A DNA stretch of 64,000 nucleotides from Penelope pileata (taxonomy: Eukaryota > Chordata > Aves > Galliformes > Cracidae), in NCBI GenBank assembly GCA_013396635.1, contig WBMW01003941.1, forward strand, positions 1,761 through 65,760. Direction: 5' to 3'. How positions within the stretch are numbered: the first letter of the stretch is position 1; each line of letters opens with the position of its first letter. The position numbers and the translations under genes are program-made. The notes under the pieces were generated by a model. It was not told where the DNA came from and did not search any database. It saw only the letters and a program-made list of their open reading frames with translations. Below are positions 21,293 to 33,745 of the stretch, piece by piece.

Positions 21293-24200
21293 ATGGCTGA
21301 GGGCTGGCTGAGCCTGCGGGCAGAGGACAGAGGGCAGGAGGGTGGCATGGGCGACTCGAGCAACCTGGATGACAGCCTGACCAGCCTGCAGTGGCTGCAG
21401 GAGTTCTCCATCATCAATGCGAATGTGGGCAAATCCTCCTCGTGCCCCAGTGGTCCGGATCCCCATGATTATCACCGCATCCCCGGCTTTGCTGCCCCGT
21501 GCTCGCCCCTGGCCGCCGACCCGGCGTGCATGGGGATGCCCCATACCCCTGGTAAACCCATCTCCTCCTCCACCTCGAGGACGGCACACTCAGCCGTGGG
21601 CATGCACGTTCAGCCTGAGGACATCGATTACAAGACCAACCCGCACGTCAAACCACCCTACTCCTATGCCACCCTCATCTGCATGGCGATGGAAGCCAGC
21701 AAGAAGACCAAAATCACCCTCTCCGCCATCTACAAGTGGATTACCGATAACTTCTGCTACTTCCGACACGCCGACCCGACCTGGCAGGTGGGTGCTTTGG
21801 GGTGAAGGCTCTGGGGGTAAAGGGGAATTTGTCACTGTGGGGTTCACTTCGGTGTCCCCAGGGATGGAGGGGCTGAGCCCCAGGCGCTGGGCTGGGAGAA
21901 GGAGGATGGAGAGAAGCTTTGGGTGTGCGAGGACGGCAAACCACGTGGGTGGCGGAGGGAAGGAGCCATTACAGGGCAGAGCCCAGGGCCATTTTAGGAG
22001 CAAGGAGGTGTGTGCGTGTCTCTGTCCCCAGCTCCACTCTTCCCTACTGGATCCCTGAGCCCCTTGGGGCTCAGTGTGCACGAAATCACCAAAACTCTGA
22101 GTGCCGAGGAGCATGGGAGAGGGATGGGGAGGACTCACGGGGAGATGGACAAATCCCCTCGGGAAGTGTAGAGCAGAAACGCTGCAGCTTTGCCAGCAGG
22201 GATGGGTGGAGGTCACCCCTCCTCTTGGGCAGCCCAAGGGGCTCCATGGCTGTGATGAGCTGGTGAGGCCTCAGGGGGAGATCGGCTGCTCCACGTCTCG
22301 CATGAACCCACCCCAGAGCAGTTGCTCACCGGCTCTGGGCACCCTCTGCTCTGTGCCCTCCAACACTACGCGGGGTCACCGGGCGGCTTTTAGGATGCAG
22401 TGGGACAGGAGAGACCCGAATCCTTCCCAAACCCACCCAGCAGAGCCAGGCAGCATGGCACAAAGCAGCTGCAAACCCCTCTGCTCCCTTCTCCCCCAGC
22501 AGAAGGGTCTCCAGCAGCTCCCAGAGCCCATTTCGGGGCAGGGAACCTCCTATCCCTCCAGGTTCACGTGGCACCTGCAGCATTCCCCGCTGGCATTGTG
22601 CAGGTCCCCATGCTGTCCCCAGGGCCGCCCCATGGAGCAGACACAGCTCCAGCACGGGGGAACCTTCGGGCACGGTGTGTGGCTGCTGGGAGCCCCTCGG
22701 GGGGAGGAGAGCTGTGCCAGCGCGCTGACTTTCCGCTGCAAACTCATGGCCGGCTAATCACCACGTTTTTTAATTAAATGCGTTTATTAAAAAAGAAAGA
22801 AGGGTTTTCAATCCCTCCCCGCAGACATGCAGGGGGTTCATGCGGGGAGGAATGATAAATATGTCAACTGGAGGGGGACAGCGAGGGGTGGCCCAGGCTG
22901 AGTGACATTGGGGATGGGGAGGGGAGGAGGGGAGATGGGGAGAGGAGAATTCAGCTCGCAGAGCTCTGACCCTCATAAAATTTCATTAAACTGTAAACTT
23001 GGAATAGCTGCAGGCTGGAATGTTTGCAGGGATGTCTGTGATGCCCACTTCTTTTTTTTCTTTCTTTCTTTTCTCTTTTCCTTTCTTCTTTTTTTTTTTT
23101 TCCTCCCTTTCTTTCTTCTCGAGGCTGTTTTCTCATCCCCTATCCCGATTCCCGTATGTGCAGACAGCCTCGAAAGGTCATGCCACCCGTACTCCGGGGG
23201 GAGATGGATCTATTCCTGTGGGAGCTGAGTGCTTTGGAGAGCAGCCAGCGCACCCGAGGAGCTCCAGCCCCGAGCAGGGTTTTGTGTGTCTGTGCCTATG
23301 TGTGTGTGTGCGTGTTTTTCAACAGCTCTGAGCATTCAAGCCTTGTTTTTCCTACTCGGCACTACGGATTATGGATGAATAAGCATAAAGATATCCAGGC
23401 AACATTTAAAAAAAAAAAAAAGCCCTCACCATATCCAATCTCTTAATACAGTCTTGGCTTTGTGGAGTCCAACGCTGTGTTATTTACCCAATAACTGAGT
23501 TTCCTTTCTGATTATTCACATCACTCTAGGCACATTCAGGGCTTCAGAACAGCTCGACGGGAGCAGAAACTCCTCTTTTTTTTGTTGTTCTTTTTTTTTT
23601 CCAGCTACTTTGAGCTGTGGCTGATGAAGATGTGATGATTTCACACCGGGCTTCCCGGGCCAGGAGGCACTTTTGGGGGCAGAGGGGCTGCGCAGGGCAT
23701 TGTGCTGGGATGGCTTTGCCACCTCCTTTGTGCCAGCAGCGAGGCACAGTGGCTGTTATTTTGGGAAATATTTTCCCTTTGCCACTACCAATGAGCAAGG
23801 TGGAATGCGAGGGTGGAGGATGCCATTCCCAACGGTGTTGCCACGCATTGCTGCTTGTAACGGGGCCGTGGTGATGCCAGCACAAATCCCTCCTCATGCT
23901 CTGTGCAGGGCCTGAGCTCCTCCAGCTCAGCCCTGTGCCTGGAGCAGGTCTGGCTGTGTTCTCCCAGTGCTCTGTACAACCCAAAGCCCTGTGGCTTTAC
24001 AGCCAAGCAGTTTCCTAAATGCTTCCCTATGGCTGGCAAGTCCTAGCTCGAACCTTTGGCTTCTGGTTGGGTCAGAGGGAGGCAGGAAAATGGTGCTGGA
24101 GACCTGGAGCAAGGGAGTTCCTGCTGGGCACAGAGGCTGGGATGTCTTGTCATTGCCATTTCTGCCTTCTTTTCCCCCAGGGTCCCTGCTGACAACACGC

Positions 24201-25079
24201 ATACTGACACAGGTAGAGGCAGGAGGTGGGTGCTCAACTTTGCTCTTTTCTCTTTTGGTTTAGAACTCCATCCGGCACAACCTCTCCTTGAACAAGTGCT
24301 TCATCAAGGTGCCCCGGGAGAAGGACGAGCCGGGGAAGGGCGGATTTTGGAAGATCGACCCCCAGTACGCCGACCGGCTGATGAACGGGGCCTTCAAGAA
24401 GCGGAGGATGCCCCCGGTGCAGATCCACCCGGCCTTCACCACCAGGGCCCAGCAAGAAGCATGCGGTGGCACCGGCCCGGTGCCTTCCACCTGGGGCTCC
24501 AGTAATGTCCTCAACGTCAACACGGAGTCCCAGCAGCTGCTGAAGGAGTTTGAAGAAGCCACCGGTGACCAGAACTGGAGCCCAGCGGACGGGAAGGCCG
24601 GCCACAAGCGCAAGCAGCCCCTGCCCAAGCGCACGGCCAAGTCGGCGCGGCTCTCCAACCCTGCCCTGCTCACCCAGGAGGAGCAGACCGAGCTGGGCTC
24701 GCTGAAGGGCGACTTTGATTGGGAGGCCATCTTCGACACCAACCTCAACGGAGACTTCTCCACGTTCGAGGACCTGGAGCTCACGCCTCCCATCAGCCCG
24801 ATACAGCGCGACGTGGACCTGACAGGGCCCGGGCGCCATGTCGACTGCCCCCAGGAGTGGTGCACGGCCGGGCCTGAGCAGGCCCTGACCGAACCCAACC
24901 AGAACAACCTGGACTTTGACGAGACCTTCATGGCCACCTCCTTCCTGCAGCATCCCTGGGACGAAGGTGGGAACGAGTACCTCTCCGGCTCCATTGGCGT
25001 GGAGCAGTTGTTTGAGCTCAACGATGCCTCTTTGCCCGCGGACGTGAGCGACTGGAGCACGGTGGAGTCCTATTTATAA
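21293..25079 (+). CDS. FOXJ1: FOXJ1, forkhead transcription factor of motile ciliogenesis
   Basis: Nuclear DNA-binding factor that switches on axonemal dynein and other motile-cilium genes. Two coding exons, 21293-21787 (165 residues) and 24264-25079 (271 residues), give 436 residues; human is about 420. The N-terminus MAEGWLSL and the conserved DDSLTSLQWLQEFSI precede the forkhead domain, about residues 118-213. That domain includes PPYSYATLICMAM, the recognition helix WQNSIRHNLSLNK and the wing segment EPGKGGFWKIDPQYADR, followed by basic AFKKRR. Later landmarks are HKRKQPLPKR, GDFDWEAIFDTNLNGDF, ELTPPISP and DFDETFMATSFLQHPWDE. The intron splits the domain between Q165 and N166. An in-frame upstream ATG at 21266 would add nine residues. 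It has a poor context, whereas 21293 has G at -3 and +4 and matches the family start. Exon 2 begins at 21229. Confidence 0.97.
21788..24263 (+). other. FOXJ1: FOXJ1 coding intron
   Basis: A 2.5 kb intron with donor GTGGGT and acceptor TTTGGTTTAG. No exon is recognisable. It holds an AT-rich segment (22765-22800), a FOX-type GTAAAC core (22993-22998), a pyrimidine-rich tract (about 23048-23125), a short TG-rich run (about 23278-23315) and AT-rich stretches near 23400-23530 that could be conserved enhancers. Confidence 0.6.
23048..23125 (+). repeat. CTTT-type pyrimidine simple repeat
   Basis: Degenerate CTTT and poly-T sequence inside the FOXJ1 intron, nearly free of purines on the + strand. 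Confidence 0.8.
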
Positions 25080-26485
25080 GTGACAACGCAAAGGACTGAC
25101 CTGAGCCCAAAGGGGATTTGGCACGATGCTCCCCCCGTGCTGCTGGAACTTGCAAGGGACAAGGTTTTCTACAGACAGACACCAGAGCAGCTTTTACCAG
25201 CTTCGTGGTAGGACTATTCCCAAACACACCATGGGGGAGAGAACAATAACACAGGAATTGCTTGAAATATCTTCAAAGGACGCACCAGAAGTCTGTGGTC
25301 CATGAGCTTCCTCAAGAGAAGAGGCATAACAGTACTTATTTTTTTACTTTTAAGGAAAGAAATGTGAATTACCATTTTTTTTTCCGTGGAAACGGACACG
25401 GCACATGCTCCCCTTTGGTGAAAGGAGAGCACCCTCTAAACAGACCCAAGAGATTCCTGGTGGCTTAGGGCTCGACAGACTACGTGCAATTTCCCCACCC
25501 CTTCTTCTCTCTGTTTCGTCTCTCTCTTTCTGTCCAGGGTAGTTTGTAGGTGTAGCACGATAATTAGCTGGCAGGCAAAGAGAGGTCCCTCTGGATTCTC
25601 CGAGTTCAACCTCCCTCCTGAATTGTGCCTAGGGAAGAAGGGAAGGTCTGTAAATTCAGATGCAAATCAGCAAGTCTGCCTCTTTTAGATGTTTTTATAT
25701 AATCTATTATATATTATATATTCAAAGAAACCTATATTTTTAGCATTAGGATTTCTTCTCAGAGCGGGGTAGGGGAAATGCAGTTTGGCGGTTTTGTTTG
25801 GTATTTTCGTTGTGTAGAGGTTCTTGTTGGACATTCTGCAAACCAAGACTGGAGCATCCCACGTGGCACCGGGGGGCTGGAGGCAGCGGCTCCATCCAGC
25901 ATCCAGCACTCAGCACAGCAGGAGCAGAGGGGACTGGCTCGCTCTCAGAAGTGACTTTCCAATTTTTCGCACTTCACCGTGATTGCCGAAGCATCCAGAC
26001 CACCACGAAACTTCTCCACCTTTCACCGGTTGGCGAATCTCCTCTTCATTTCCCAGCTGAAGGTGCTGCTTCCTCTCCTTCCACTCCTACGGTTAAGGAC
26101 GTGTTTTTGGGGAGCCCTGAGGCTCAGGACAGCAGTGGAGGTCACTTCGCTCCATGTCATTGTCACCGTTGTTCCCCCAGTGCCAGCACTGGGGAGCAGA
26201 GCTGAACTGTGCTGAAACTCAACCCAACTCTTGGGAGCTGTGTCTTCACCTCCCCTTCCCCATAGGCGATTTGGGTGATGGTAGCTGCTAGGTAGGAGTA
26301 AGGAAAAGCTGTAGGATCGGTAGGACTCGCCAGAAAACCCAAGATTGTAAAGATTTTTTTTTTATTATTATTTTTTTGGTTGCAAAAGCACTTAGGACTG
26401 TTGATGTGAGTAACATAGCGGGAGTAGAGCTGTAGCATTAGTCAATAAACCAGCCTTAAAAAAATAAAGTGAGAAATACCCTTGG
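25080..26485 (+). other. FOXJ1: Probable FOXJ1 3' UTR
   Basis: After the TAA stop the sequence turns AT-richer, including an AT run at about 25686-25735. It has no recognisable coding content. Two AATAAA hexamers near 26444 and 26463 mark the likely end, giving a UTR of about 1.4 kb. A later A-rich AATAAA at 26874 is a possible distal site. Confidence 0.6.
26444..26468 (+). terminator. FOXJ1: FOXJ1 polyadenylation signals
   Basis: AATAAA at 26444-26449 and again at 26463-26468, in AT-rich sequence after about 1.4 kb of non-coding DNA. Which one is used cannot be told from sequence. Confidence 0.6.
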
Positions 26486-27844
26486 AGTAATTTGCACCCG
26501 GATTTGGGCACAGGGCACTGGGTGAGGGGGTGCTGGGCACCAGGGCTTGAGGCCATGGTGATGGGCACAGCGGGCTGGTGGCAGCTTGGGCACTGCAGGA
26601 GGATGGGGGGCTGGTGGGGGTCCATCCACCTATTCCCCTTCCAGGCCCTGACCCCATGGGGTGGTTTTGGGGGCCAGCGTAGATGTATATGCTTGTACTG
26701 GTGATGGTATTTTTTATTTCTTGTTTTTCTATTTTCCTGGGTTTGGGGCCTCTATACCGATGCTGAACAAATGCAAAGATACGTGTGCAATTTAACCTTT
26801 TTTTTTTCATGGAGAGTTATTTACAAATTAAAAAACAAAAAAAAAAAAAAGGAAAAAATGGGGAGAGAAAAAAAATAAAAGGCTTTTGGCTCCTTGTTTC
26901 CCTCCAGCACAGCCTGGCTGTGGCTGAGCCTCTCCCATGCAGGTTTGGGTGTCTCACCGTCCCAGCCCTACCCTGGTCCCTGGTGAGAGCAAGGTGGGTG
27001 CTCCCCTCCTCCATGGGGCTCAGCGGTTCCCCACGGGGAAACTGAGGCACAAATTGCCCCATGCATGGCACCGGTTACACACTGGGGTGGCCGAGCCCAG
27101 AGTCCCAAGTGCTGGGAGATGCTCCCAAGCCCTGCAGCATCCTTCTCTGCTCCTGGGGGTGGCTGTCCCCACCTTGCCCTTTAGGAACACGAATGATTTG
27201 GAGCCCTCCTAGGTGTGGGGCTGCACAAAAGCCACAGGAATAGGTGAGCCCTCATGAGGCCAGTTACGCCGAGAAGCATTTTGGGCTCTACGAGGGTGGG
27301 GAAACAAAGCAGTGGCTGCAAAGTGAGCCTGCATGCTGGGGGGGGCTGTGTGCTGGGGGCAGGAGGCGTGGGGTGTCCCGTGGGGAGGGGGTTGGGAGCT
27401 GGGCTGGTTTGAGAGCTGGGTTTGGTGTGATGCTGGATGGGATGGAGGGACTTATGCCCACATCCAAGCATCCCCCAGGGCAGAGATGTCCCCTCCAGCC
27501 CACGCCTGGGGCTCATGCAGCTCAGAGCTGGGGCTGGACCTGCTCCAGGACATCACGGTGCCCTATGGGCTGGATCCACACCACAGCAGCAGGTGCTCTC
27601 AGTCACAGCTGCTCTCAATCTGTCCATTCTTAGCCCAAAATTAGGGCTGGGCTCACTACTGGAATGCCCTTGGTTTGTGCTGGGAGAGCAGGATCTGGTT
27701 GTCTGGGTGGGGTAGGGGTGTCCTTGTGCTTTGGGGATGTCTGGGGGCTCCCAGGGGCAGGTCTTAGCTCTCCTTTTGGTTTGGGGATGCTGGGGAACCT
27801 CAAATGGGGATGGGGAACAGTGGGTGGCACTGGAATGGGCTGGG

Positions 27845-27998
27845 GAGTGGTGGAGTCCCTGTAGTGGGAGCATTTAAGGGATGTGTGGATGTGGCATGAA
27901 GACACGTGGGTTAGTGGTGGGACTCTGTTGACCATGTTGATGCTTGGGTTTGGGGAGATTGAAGGCTTTTTCCAACCCAGATAATTCCATGGTTCTAT
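27845..27998 (+). mobile_element. CR1 LINE 3'-end fragment (diverged)
   Basis: Recognised from the order of CR1 3'-end phrases: TGGTGGAGTCCCT, then GTGTGGATGTGGCA, then TTTTTCCAACCCAGATAATTCC and GGTTCTATGG. It is diverged from the usual form and non-coding. Dead 3'-truncated copies of this kind are typical of birds. Confidence 0.7.
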
Positions 27999-30900
27999 GG
28001 CTGGAAATCCCAGTGGTGCCCCTTCCTCCTGCCCACCCCCAAGAGCAGCACACGGGCTCTGCTCTCTAGTTCTCCTTTTTAATGGCATTAAGGGAGAGTT
28101 GGCAGCCCCTCGCTCCTCTGCTTTACTGCATTTTGTCGGCAAAAAGCCCACGTTCCTGCTCCAACCCCTGGCAAAAAGCAGAGCCCTGGGCACCCCACCC
28201 CTGCCAAGGCACTGCCAGGAGCAGCATTCCTGGCAGCTGGGGAAAAAGGGCGCATAGAAAGGAGGCACCAGGCGAGGCCCCAAACAACCTCGTTTTGTTC
28301 CGCCGCTGAAAGCAACGCCGCAAACTTGGACGTGGCTCTCTCGGGTTTTCCCCTCCCAACGAGGGGCTGCTGGGGTTTGGGTTGGGATGGGGACACCGTG
28401 CTCCTGCCCACGGGTGGCACGGGGGGGCCTGGCCTGCCTGGGCTTGTTGTGTGGCTGGGAAGTGCCCCGCTCCCTGCTCTGCCCCAGAGCCTGGGGGTTA
28501 CTGAACCCACGGCCATGGTTCCTCCATCAGCTATTTCTCCTCTCCCCCAGCCCACCCTCATCCATCATCCCACCCCGATGGGCAAACATTGACACCTCAA
28601 CCCAATCTCCCACTCACAGAGGGGGAAAATATACACATAAACCCTTCTTTTCTCAGCTTTTCTTGCGTCTTTCTTTCACCTCCATTGAGCGCGGAGCTGG
28701 CGCGGAGCCATGCTGGCAACAGCCGGCTTTCACTTGCTAATCATCCCAAATATTGAAAATCGACGCCCAGAATAAACAGCTCCAAGACTGGGGCCATCTC
28801 TGCTCAGCGTGGAAATGCTAATCCACTGCTTTTTGTTTCCCTTCTGCGGGTTTGGTGCTGGGGGTCACAGCTCAGGGGTTCTCCCCCTACCCCCAGATTG
28901 GGTTTTATTATTATTTTTTCACTCGTGGAAAAATTCGGCCCATTTCAGCATCCTGGGCTGAGATGTGCTGGAGGGGTAGGGGGGAGAAGGGGGGCAGGGT
29001 GGAGGAGGGCAGGGGGTGGACTTGCTTTGCATGGCAATGAACCTCTAAAGTTTAGGGGGAAAAATAAAAACAGATTCCCAAACGTGCACACACAGGTGGG
29101 GAATCTCATGGGAAACACTGATCAGGGCTGGCAGGAACTGGGGGAGGTGGAATGGGGATGGCACAGGGCTGGAGGGAGGGTGCAGAGAGGGGCAGTGCCT
29201 GGGGATGGCTCAGGGGCTCCCATTCCTGCAACCCTGGTTTGGGAGGGCTTGCACCCAAAGGGGATGGAGCCCTCAGAGCAAAGCTTGGAGGGGACGAATG
29301 CTGGGAAAGCTGTGATAGGGTCAAACTCCAATGTCTTTGCATGGAGGAGTAGGGCTGGATCCAAACCCCTTCCTGCTCCAGGATTCCCAGCCCTGGATTG
29401 GGGTTGCTGTGGGGTCATGGGGCATTTGGGAAATGCAGCCCTGAAATCAGGAAGTGGGCAGAGCCCCTCCTCTGCTCTTCCAGCTGGGGCCTTGCACTGT
29501 GCTCAGAGACCTGTGGCACTTGCCCAGTATGGGTGACTGTCACAATGGGGAAACTGAGGCAGAGCAAGGCAGTGCCTTGGTGTGGACCTGAACCTGACTG
29601 CGTGCCAAAGAGTGCCCAGACGGGAAAGCAGTGCCAGCCCACAGTGCTCCGTGCACCCCTTGCCCCAACCCTCAGCCCTGCTCCCCCCGAAGCTGCTGTG
29701 GGTCCCTCTGTGGTTTTGCGGTGCGTGGACTCTGCCAGGGGTTTTTGCACCCCAAAGCCATTTTTGGGCAGCATTTTGCCAGCACGTGCATGTGCCCTCA
29801 TGTTTTCAGTTGTGTTCTTGGATCATGCACAGGGGTGCATCTCAGACCCCCCCATCCCCCATCACCGCTCCCTCCCCTCCCCGCAGTGCCCGGCCGGGCT
29901 CAATGGGCCGTTGCCAGCAGCCGTTCCCCACGGCGGGGCCAGCACAATGCCCGGCAGGCCGGGGCTTGTCCTGCGGGGGGGGGAGTGCTGTGCCATGGCC
30001 CCCGCGTCACTGCTGTCACGAGGAGACGGAGTAGTGGGGCCCTTCCTCCTCCTCCTCCTCGATGTGTGCCGGGGGGGCTCGCCCAGCCCGCGCTGCCACC
30101 GCGGGAAAGCAGGGGACGCATCCAGCCCCGTGGTGCAATGCTTAGTGGCTTAGCAAACAAGAGCTGCAGCACTAGGGTCATCCTGTGTCCTGGTTTGTTG
30201 TTTTTTTTTTTTTTAAATATTTATTAACAGGATGGTGAGAATCTCACTTTACAAACCCACAAACACCCTCTTTTGGTGCCTAACTCCAGGATGAAGGCTT
30301 TAAACCTACCCTAGAAATGCAGGAGGGCTGGCAGCTCTGCATGCCTGGCTCACCCATGGGGGCAGAGCTGGGCAGTGGGGAGGGCATGGGGACAAGAGGG
30401 TGCATGGGGAGAATGGCCCCATTTGGGGCTCTGGACAGCCAGGGGCTGCAGATAGGGTTAGCCAAACCGAGCAGAATGGGGATGCCGGGTGTGGATCCCG
30501 TGGGATGCTCCCATCCCGGGCACAGGTGTTGTGAGCAGTGGGTGCTAACCTAGAAATGGCCAAGAATTTGGCCTGGTGCCGTGCTGGCAGGCGTTGTGCC
30601 AGGCTGGTGGCTGGGGACACGCGGCTCCGCTCCCAAACGGCACTCAGTTTCGCTGGCAGAGCCAGAACCAGTGACTGCCATCTGCCTGGGGAGCTCCAGG
30701 AGCTTTTGGGGCTCACCTGTGCCAAGGGGATGGGACATGGGGGTGCAGCGAGGTGGCTGCTGCAGAATGCATGTGTTACAGGCACCAGTTTGCAGCCAGG
30801 GAGCGGGGAGAGCAGGATGGGGATGTCATGTTCCATCCCAGCAGCTTTTGGTTACGAGACACATTAACAGGCAGGAATGTGCAAACAGGCAAAGGTCAGT

Positions 30901-32528
30901 GGTGAGGCGGCTGCTGCAGCCCCAGGGAGTGCAGGAGGCAAAAGCAGGACCTCAGGAAGGGCAGTGCTGGAGAGTCCCCTGGGCACGGGGCTCCTCGAAC
31001 CCCAATGATTGTTGTCCCCTCCATGGAGCCCATGGCCTGGCTAAGTGGCTCCTTGGGGTCACCGAGCACATTCCTGCTGGGGGGAACGGGTCTGGCTGCA
31101 GTCCAGTGCCTCCTCCCCAGCCCCACCATGTGTGGAGATGCCGACCCACATGGCAAACACCCCCCGCCTTCCCCAGCAACACAGTGTAGAGAGAAAATGA
31201 GCATTGTCCCCAGCCTGGCCCCAGAGAGTGAAATATGGCACCATCAGTCTCAGTGCCAGCACCAATGCTCCCGGTGTGCCCCATCCCAAACCTGCCAGAG
31301 ACCTCAGCTCCTGGTCTAAGGAGGAGAGGAAGGGCTTGGCATGTGTGAGAGGACATCGGGGTGGTCCCTGTCATGTGCCAGCTCCTTGGTGGCCCAGGGG
31401 GCTTGGGGTTTGGCTGGAGGAGGGGTCCTGCACTCTGTCCCCCCCAAAAGGAAGCACTAAGTAAACAGCAATGGGGGAACCTTGTTAATCCTGATCACTC
31501 ATTTACAAAAAGCCCTTCAGAGCTGGCTATGCAGGCAGTTATCAGAGCACCAGGGAGGTTTTCCCAGCAGGACCTTAATTCCCTCTGCAAATAGAGCCGG
31601 AGGGAGAGCGAGCACAGCTTGTGTCTGCAGCAGGGCTTGGGGTGGACTTTAGGGGCTGATCCTCACAGGGCTGATCCCCAGCATCCTCTTCCTGCAACAA
31701 GCTGAGGGCTGAGCTCTGCTCCCTTCTTCTGTTATTTGTTAACGGCTTGAGCACCAGGGAGGTGAAGCCCTTTGGGTTTGGTTCCTTCTCACCCCCTTCA
31801 AGTCCATAGGCATCCCCTAATAGCACCCAAGAGCACCAACGCTCACTGTCAGTGCCTCTTCCATCTTAATCCCACCTGGAAGGGAAAGTCAGGGACTTCT
31901 GGCCAGCTCCTGGCTGCAGAGTAATCTGGCTAAAGATTAATGGCTTTTTCAATCCCCCTGACCTAAGGGGGGACACAGTGGGCTGTATCTGGGGAGGAGG
32001 TGGTGGCAGTGCCACTGGGGACGGTGTTCCCACGCATTCCTACAGCCTGGGGCACCGCGGGTCACACCGCGGCCAGGATACCCCTCAACCCATAATGGAA
32101 GTTTTGTAATTTTATGTTAATCCCAATTCCTCCGCGCTCTGATCTCTCTCCTCTCCCACATCAAATACAAAGCCCCTCCAGAGGCTCCTGGCTGCAGTAA
32201 TCTTGTTTTCCCCTGGCTGCCATGTGCTCCCGTGGCTCGGGGATTGCCATGTCGCTGCCATGTCCCCTTTGTCCCCTCCGAGCAGGAGCTGGATTAATCC
32301 CAGCTGGGAGAGGCAGGGACAAGCCTGATTCATTTTTGCAATGAAATGACCGTTTTTTAAACAGGAACTCTTCCTGGGGTGGGTGGTACTGAGGCACAAT
32401 GCAGGGGACAGAAAGTCCTCGCTTGGAGAGCTGCTGCTCGCTGAATTGATCCGAACCTTGTCAAGATTACACCTTCTGTGCAATGCCCTTCACCACCGTG
32501 CAGGCAGCTGGCAGAAATGTGGATTTGG

Positions 32529-32735
32529 GGGATATCTGGCAAAATCTTCTCTGAAAGAGTGGTGATACACTGGCACAGGCTGCCCAGAGAGGTGGTGGAG
32601 TCACCGTCCCTGGAAGTGTACAAGAAACGTGGAGATGTGGCACTGAGGGACGTGGTTCAGTGGGCAGTACTGGTGGTAGGTGGACAACTGGACCTAGAGG
32701 TCATTTCCAACCTTAACGATTCTATTCGGATCTCT
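32529..32735 (+). mobile_element. CR1 LINE 3'-end fragment
   Basis: Reads as the CR1 tail: AAAATCTTCTCTGAAAGAG, GGCTGCCCAGAGAGGTGG, GTGGAGTCACCGTCCCTGG, GAAACGTGGAGATGTGGCAC, then TCATTTCCAACCTTAACG and GATTCTATTC. It is about 200 bases long, truncated at the 5' side and lacks any reverse-transcriptase part. Confidence 0.9.
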
Positions 32736-33348
32736 GCAGTGACTCAGCACTGTGCCCTGAGCACACGAAGCAAAGCAAGGGGCCTCCTGCCTCAGTTTCC
32801 CAATATGCACATCAACTCTGTTGTCTCCTTTGCAGCATTTTGGGAGCCCACTGGCCCCAAACCCTCTGTCCCCGGGGAGAAATGACCGTCACATCCCCGG
32901 GAGCAGCAGCCACTTCCTCATGCCTGCGGCAGAGCAAACTCCCATTGCTGAACAATGGGGCCATGACGTCGTTTCGGTGCTGTGTCCAAACACCCTACAG
33001 CCATCGGGCTCTGAGCAGATCCCTTGCCTCAGGTTTCAGAGCAGCACGGCAGCTTTGCTTGGTGAACAGTGCCAAATGGACTCATTAGCTCTTTCATTAG
33101 ATCATTGCAACCCCAACCAAGCATCGCCCCGGTGGTGCCAATTCAGCTGCGTCCATGCTGTTGGCGACACTCTCCCGGGGAGAAAAAGGAGCTTTTCCTC
33201 TCCCCCTCCTTCCCGTGGGGGTAAGCAAGGGGGGGGATGCAGCATTCCTCCAGCCGCTGTGGAGTCACCGCGGCCGCCTTTCATCCACCACCGCGGCAGC
33301 TTCGGCGCGGAAAGTGATTCCTGCATGGCGGGAAGGCAGCGACAGCCG

Positions 33349-33436
33349 GCGGGATGGGGAACAGCCAGCGGGATGGGGAACAATCAATGGGGATAGGGAG
33401 CAAATGGCGGGATGGGGAGCAATCACCAGCACTGGG
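33349..33436 (+). repeat. Short minisatellite, about 4 copies of an 18-19 base unit
   Basis: The unit is approximately GCGGGATGGGGAACA followed by 3-4 variable bases. Copies start near 33349, 33368, 33387 (degenerate) and 33407. The second and fourth end in ATCA. It lies in otherwise unique intergenic DNA. Confidence 0.75.
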
Positions 33437-33664
33437 CTGCGGCTGTGTATACAGCCCGAAGGACCCAGGTGTGCCTTTATGCACCGTGTTTTAGCACGCG
33501 TTCAAATGCAGCATTTTCTACTCCTTTTTCATTTTAGCAGAAATAACCCCCGCTGCTCAGCTCGCTGCATTGAAGCAGGCAGCCTGGTTTTTTCTGCTGT
33601 CTCCCCTTGGATGTGGTGCTGCACGTTGTGCTTGCATGGGTACCCACTGTTTTTACCTTTCACT

Positions 33665-33745
33665 GGCAGCTGGCTGCTAGGAGTTGGAGTTGATCCTTAC
33701 GGTCCTTTTCACCTCGAGATATTCTATGATTTTTCTGCTGCATTC
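33665..33745 (+). mobile_element. Possible CR1 3'-end remnant
   Basis: The phrases GGAGTTGGA, TTGATCCTTACGGTCC, CACCTCGAGATATTCTATGA follow the order of the extreme CR1 3' end. Only about 80 bases, diverged. Confidence 0.6.

Noticed and set aside
32821..33396. Open frames of about 190-205 codons on the + strand near 32.8-33.8 kb
   Set aside because: They run through a CR1 flank and a minisatellite, match no family, and overlap equally open frames in other phases.
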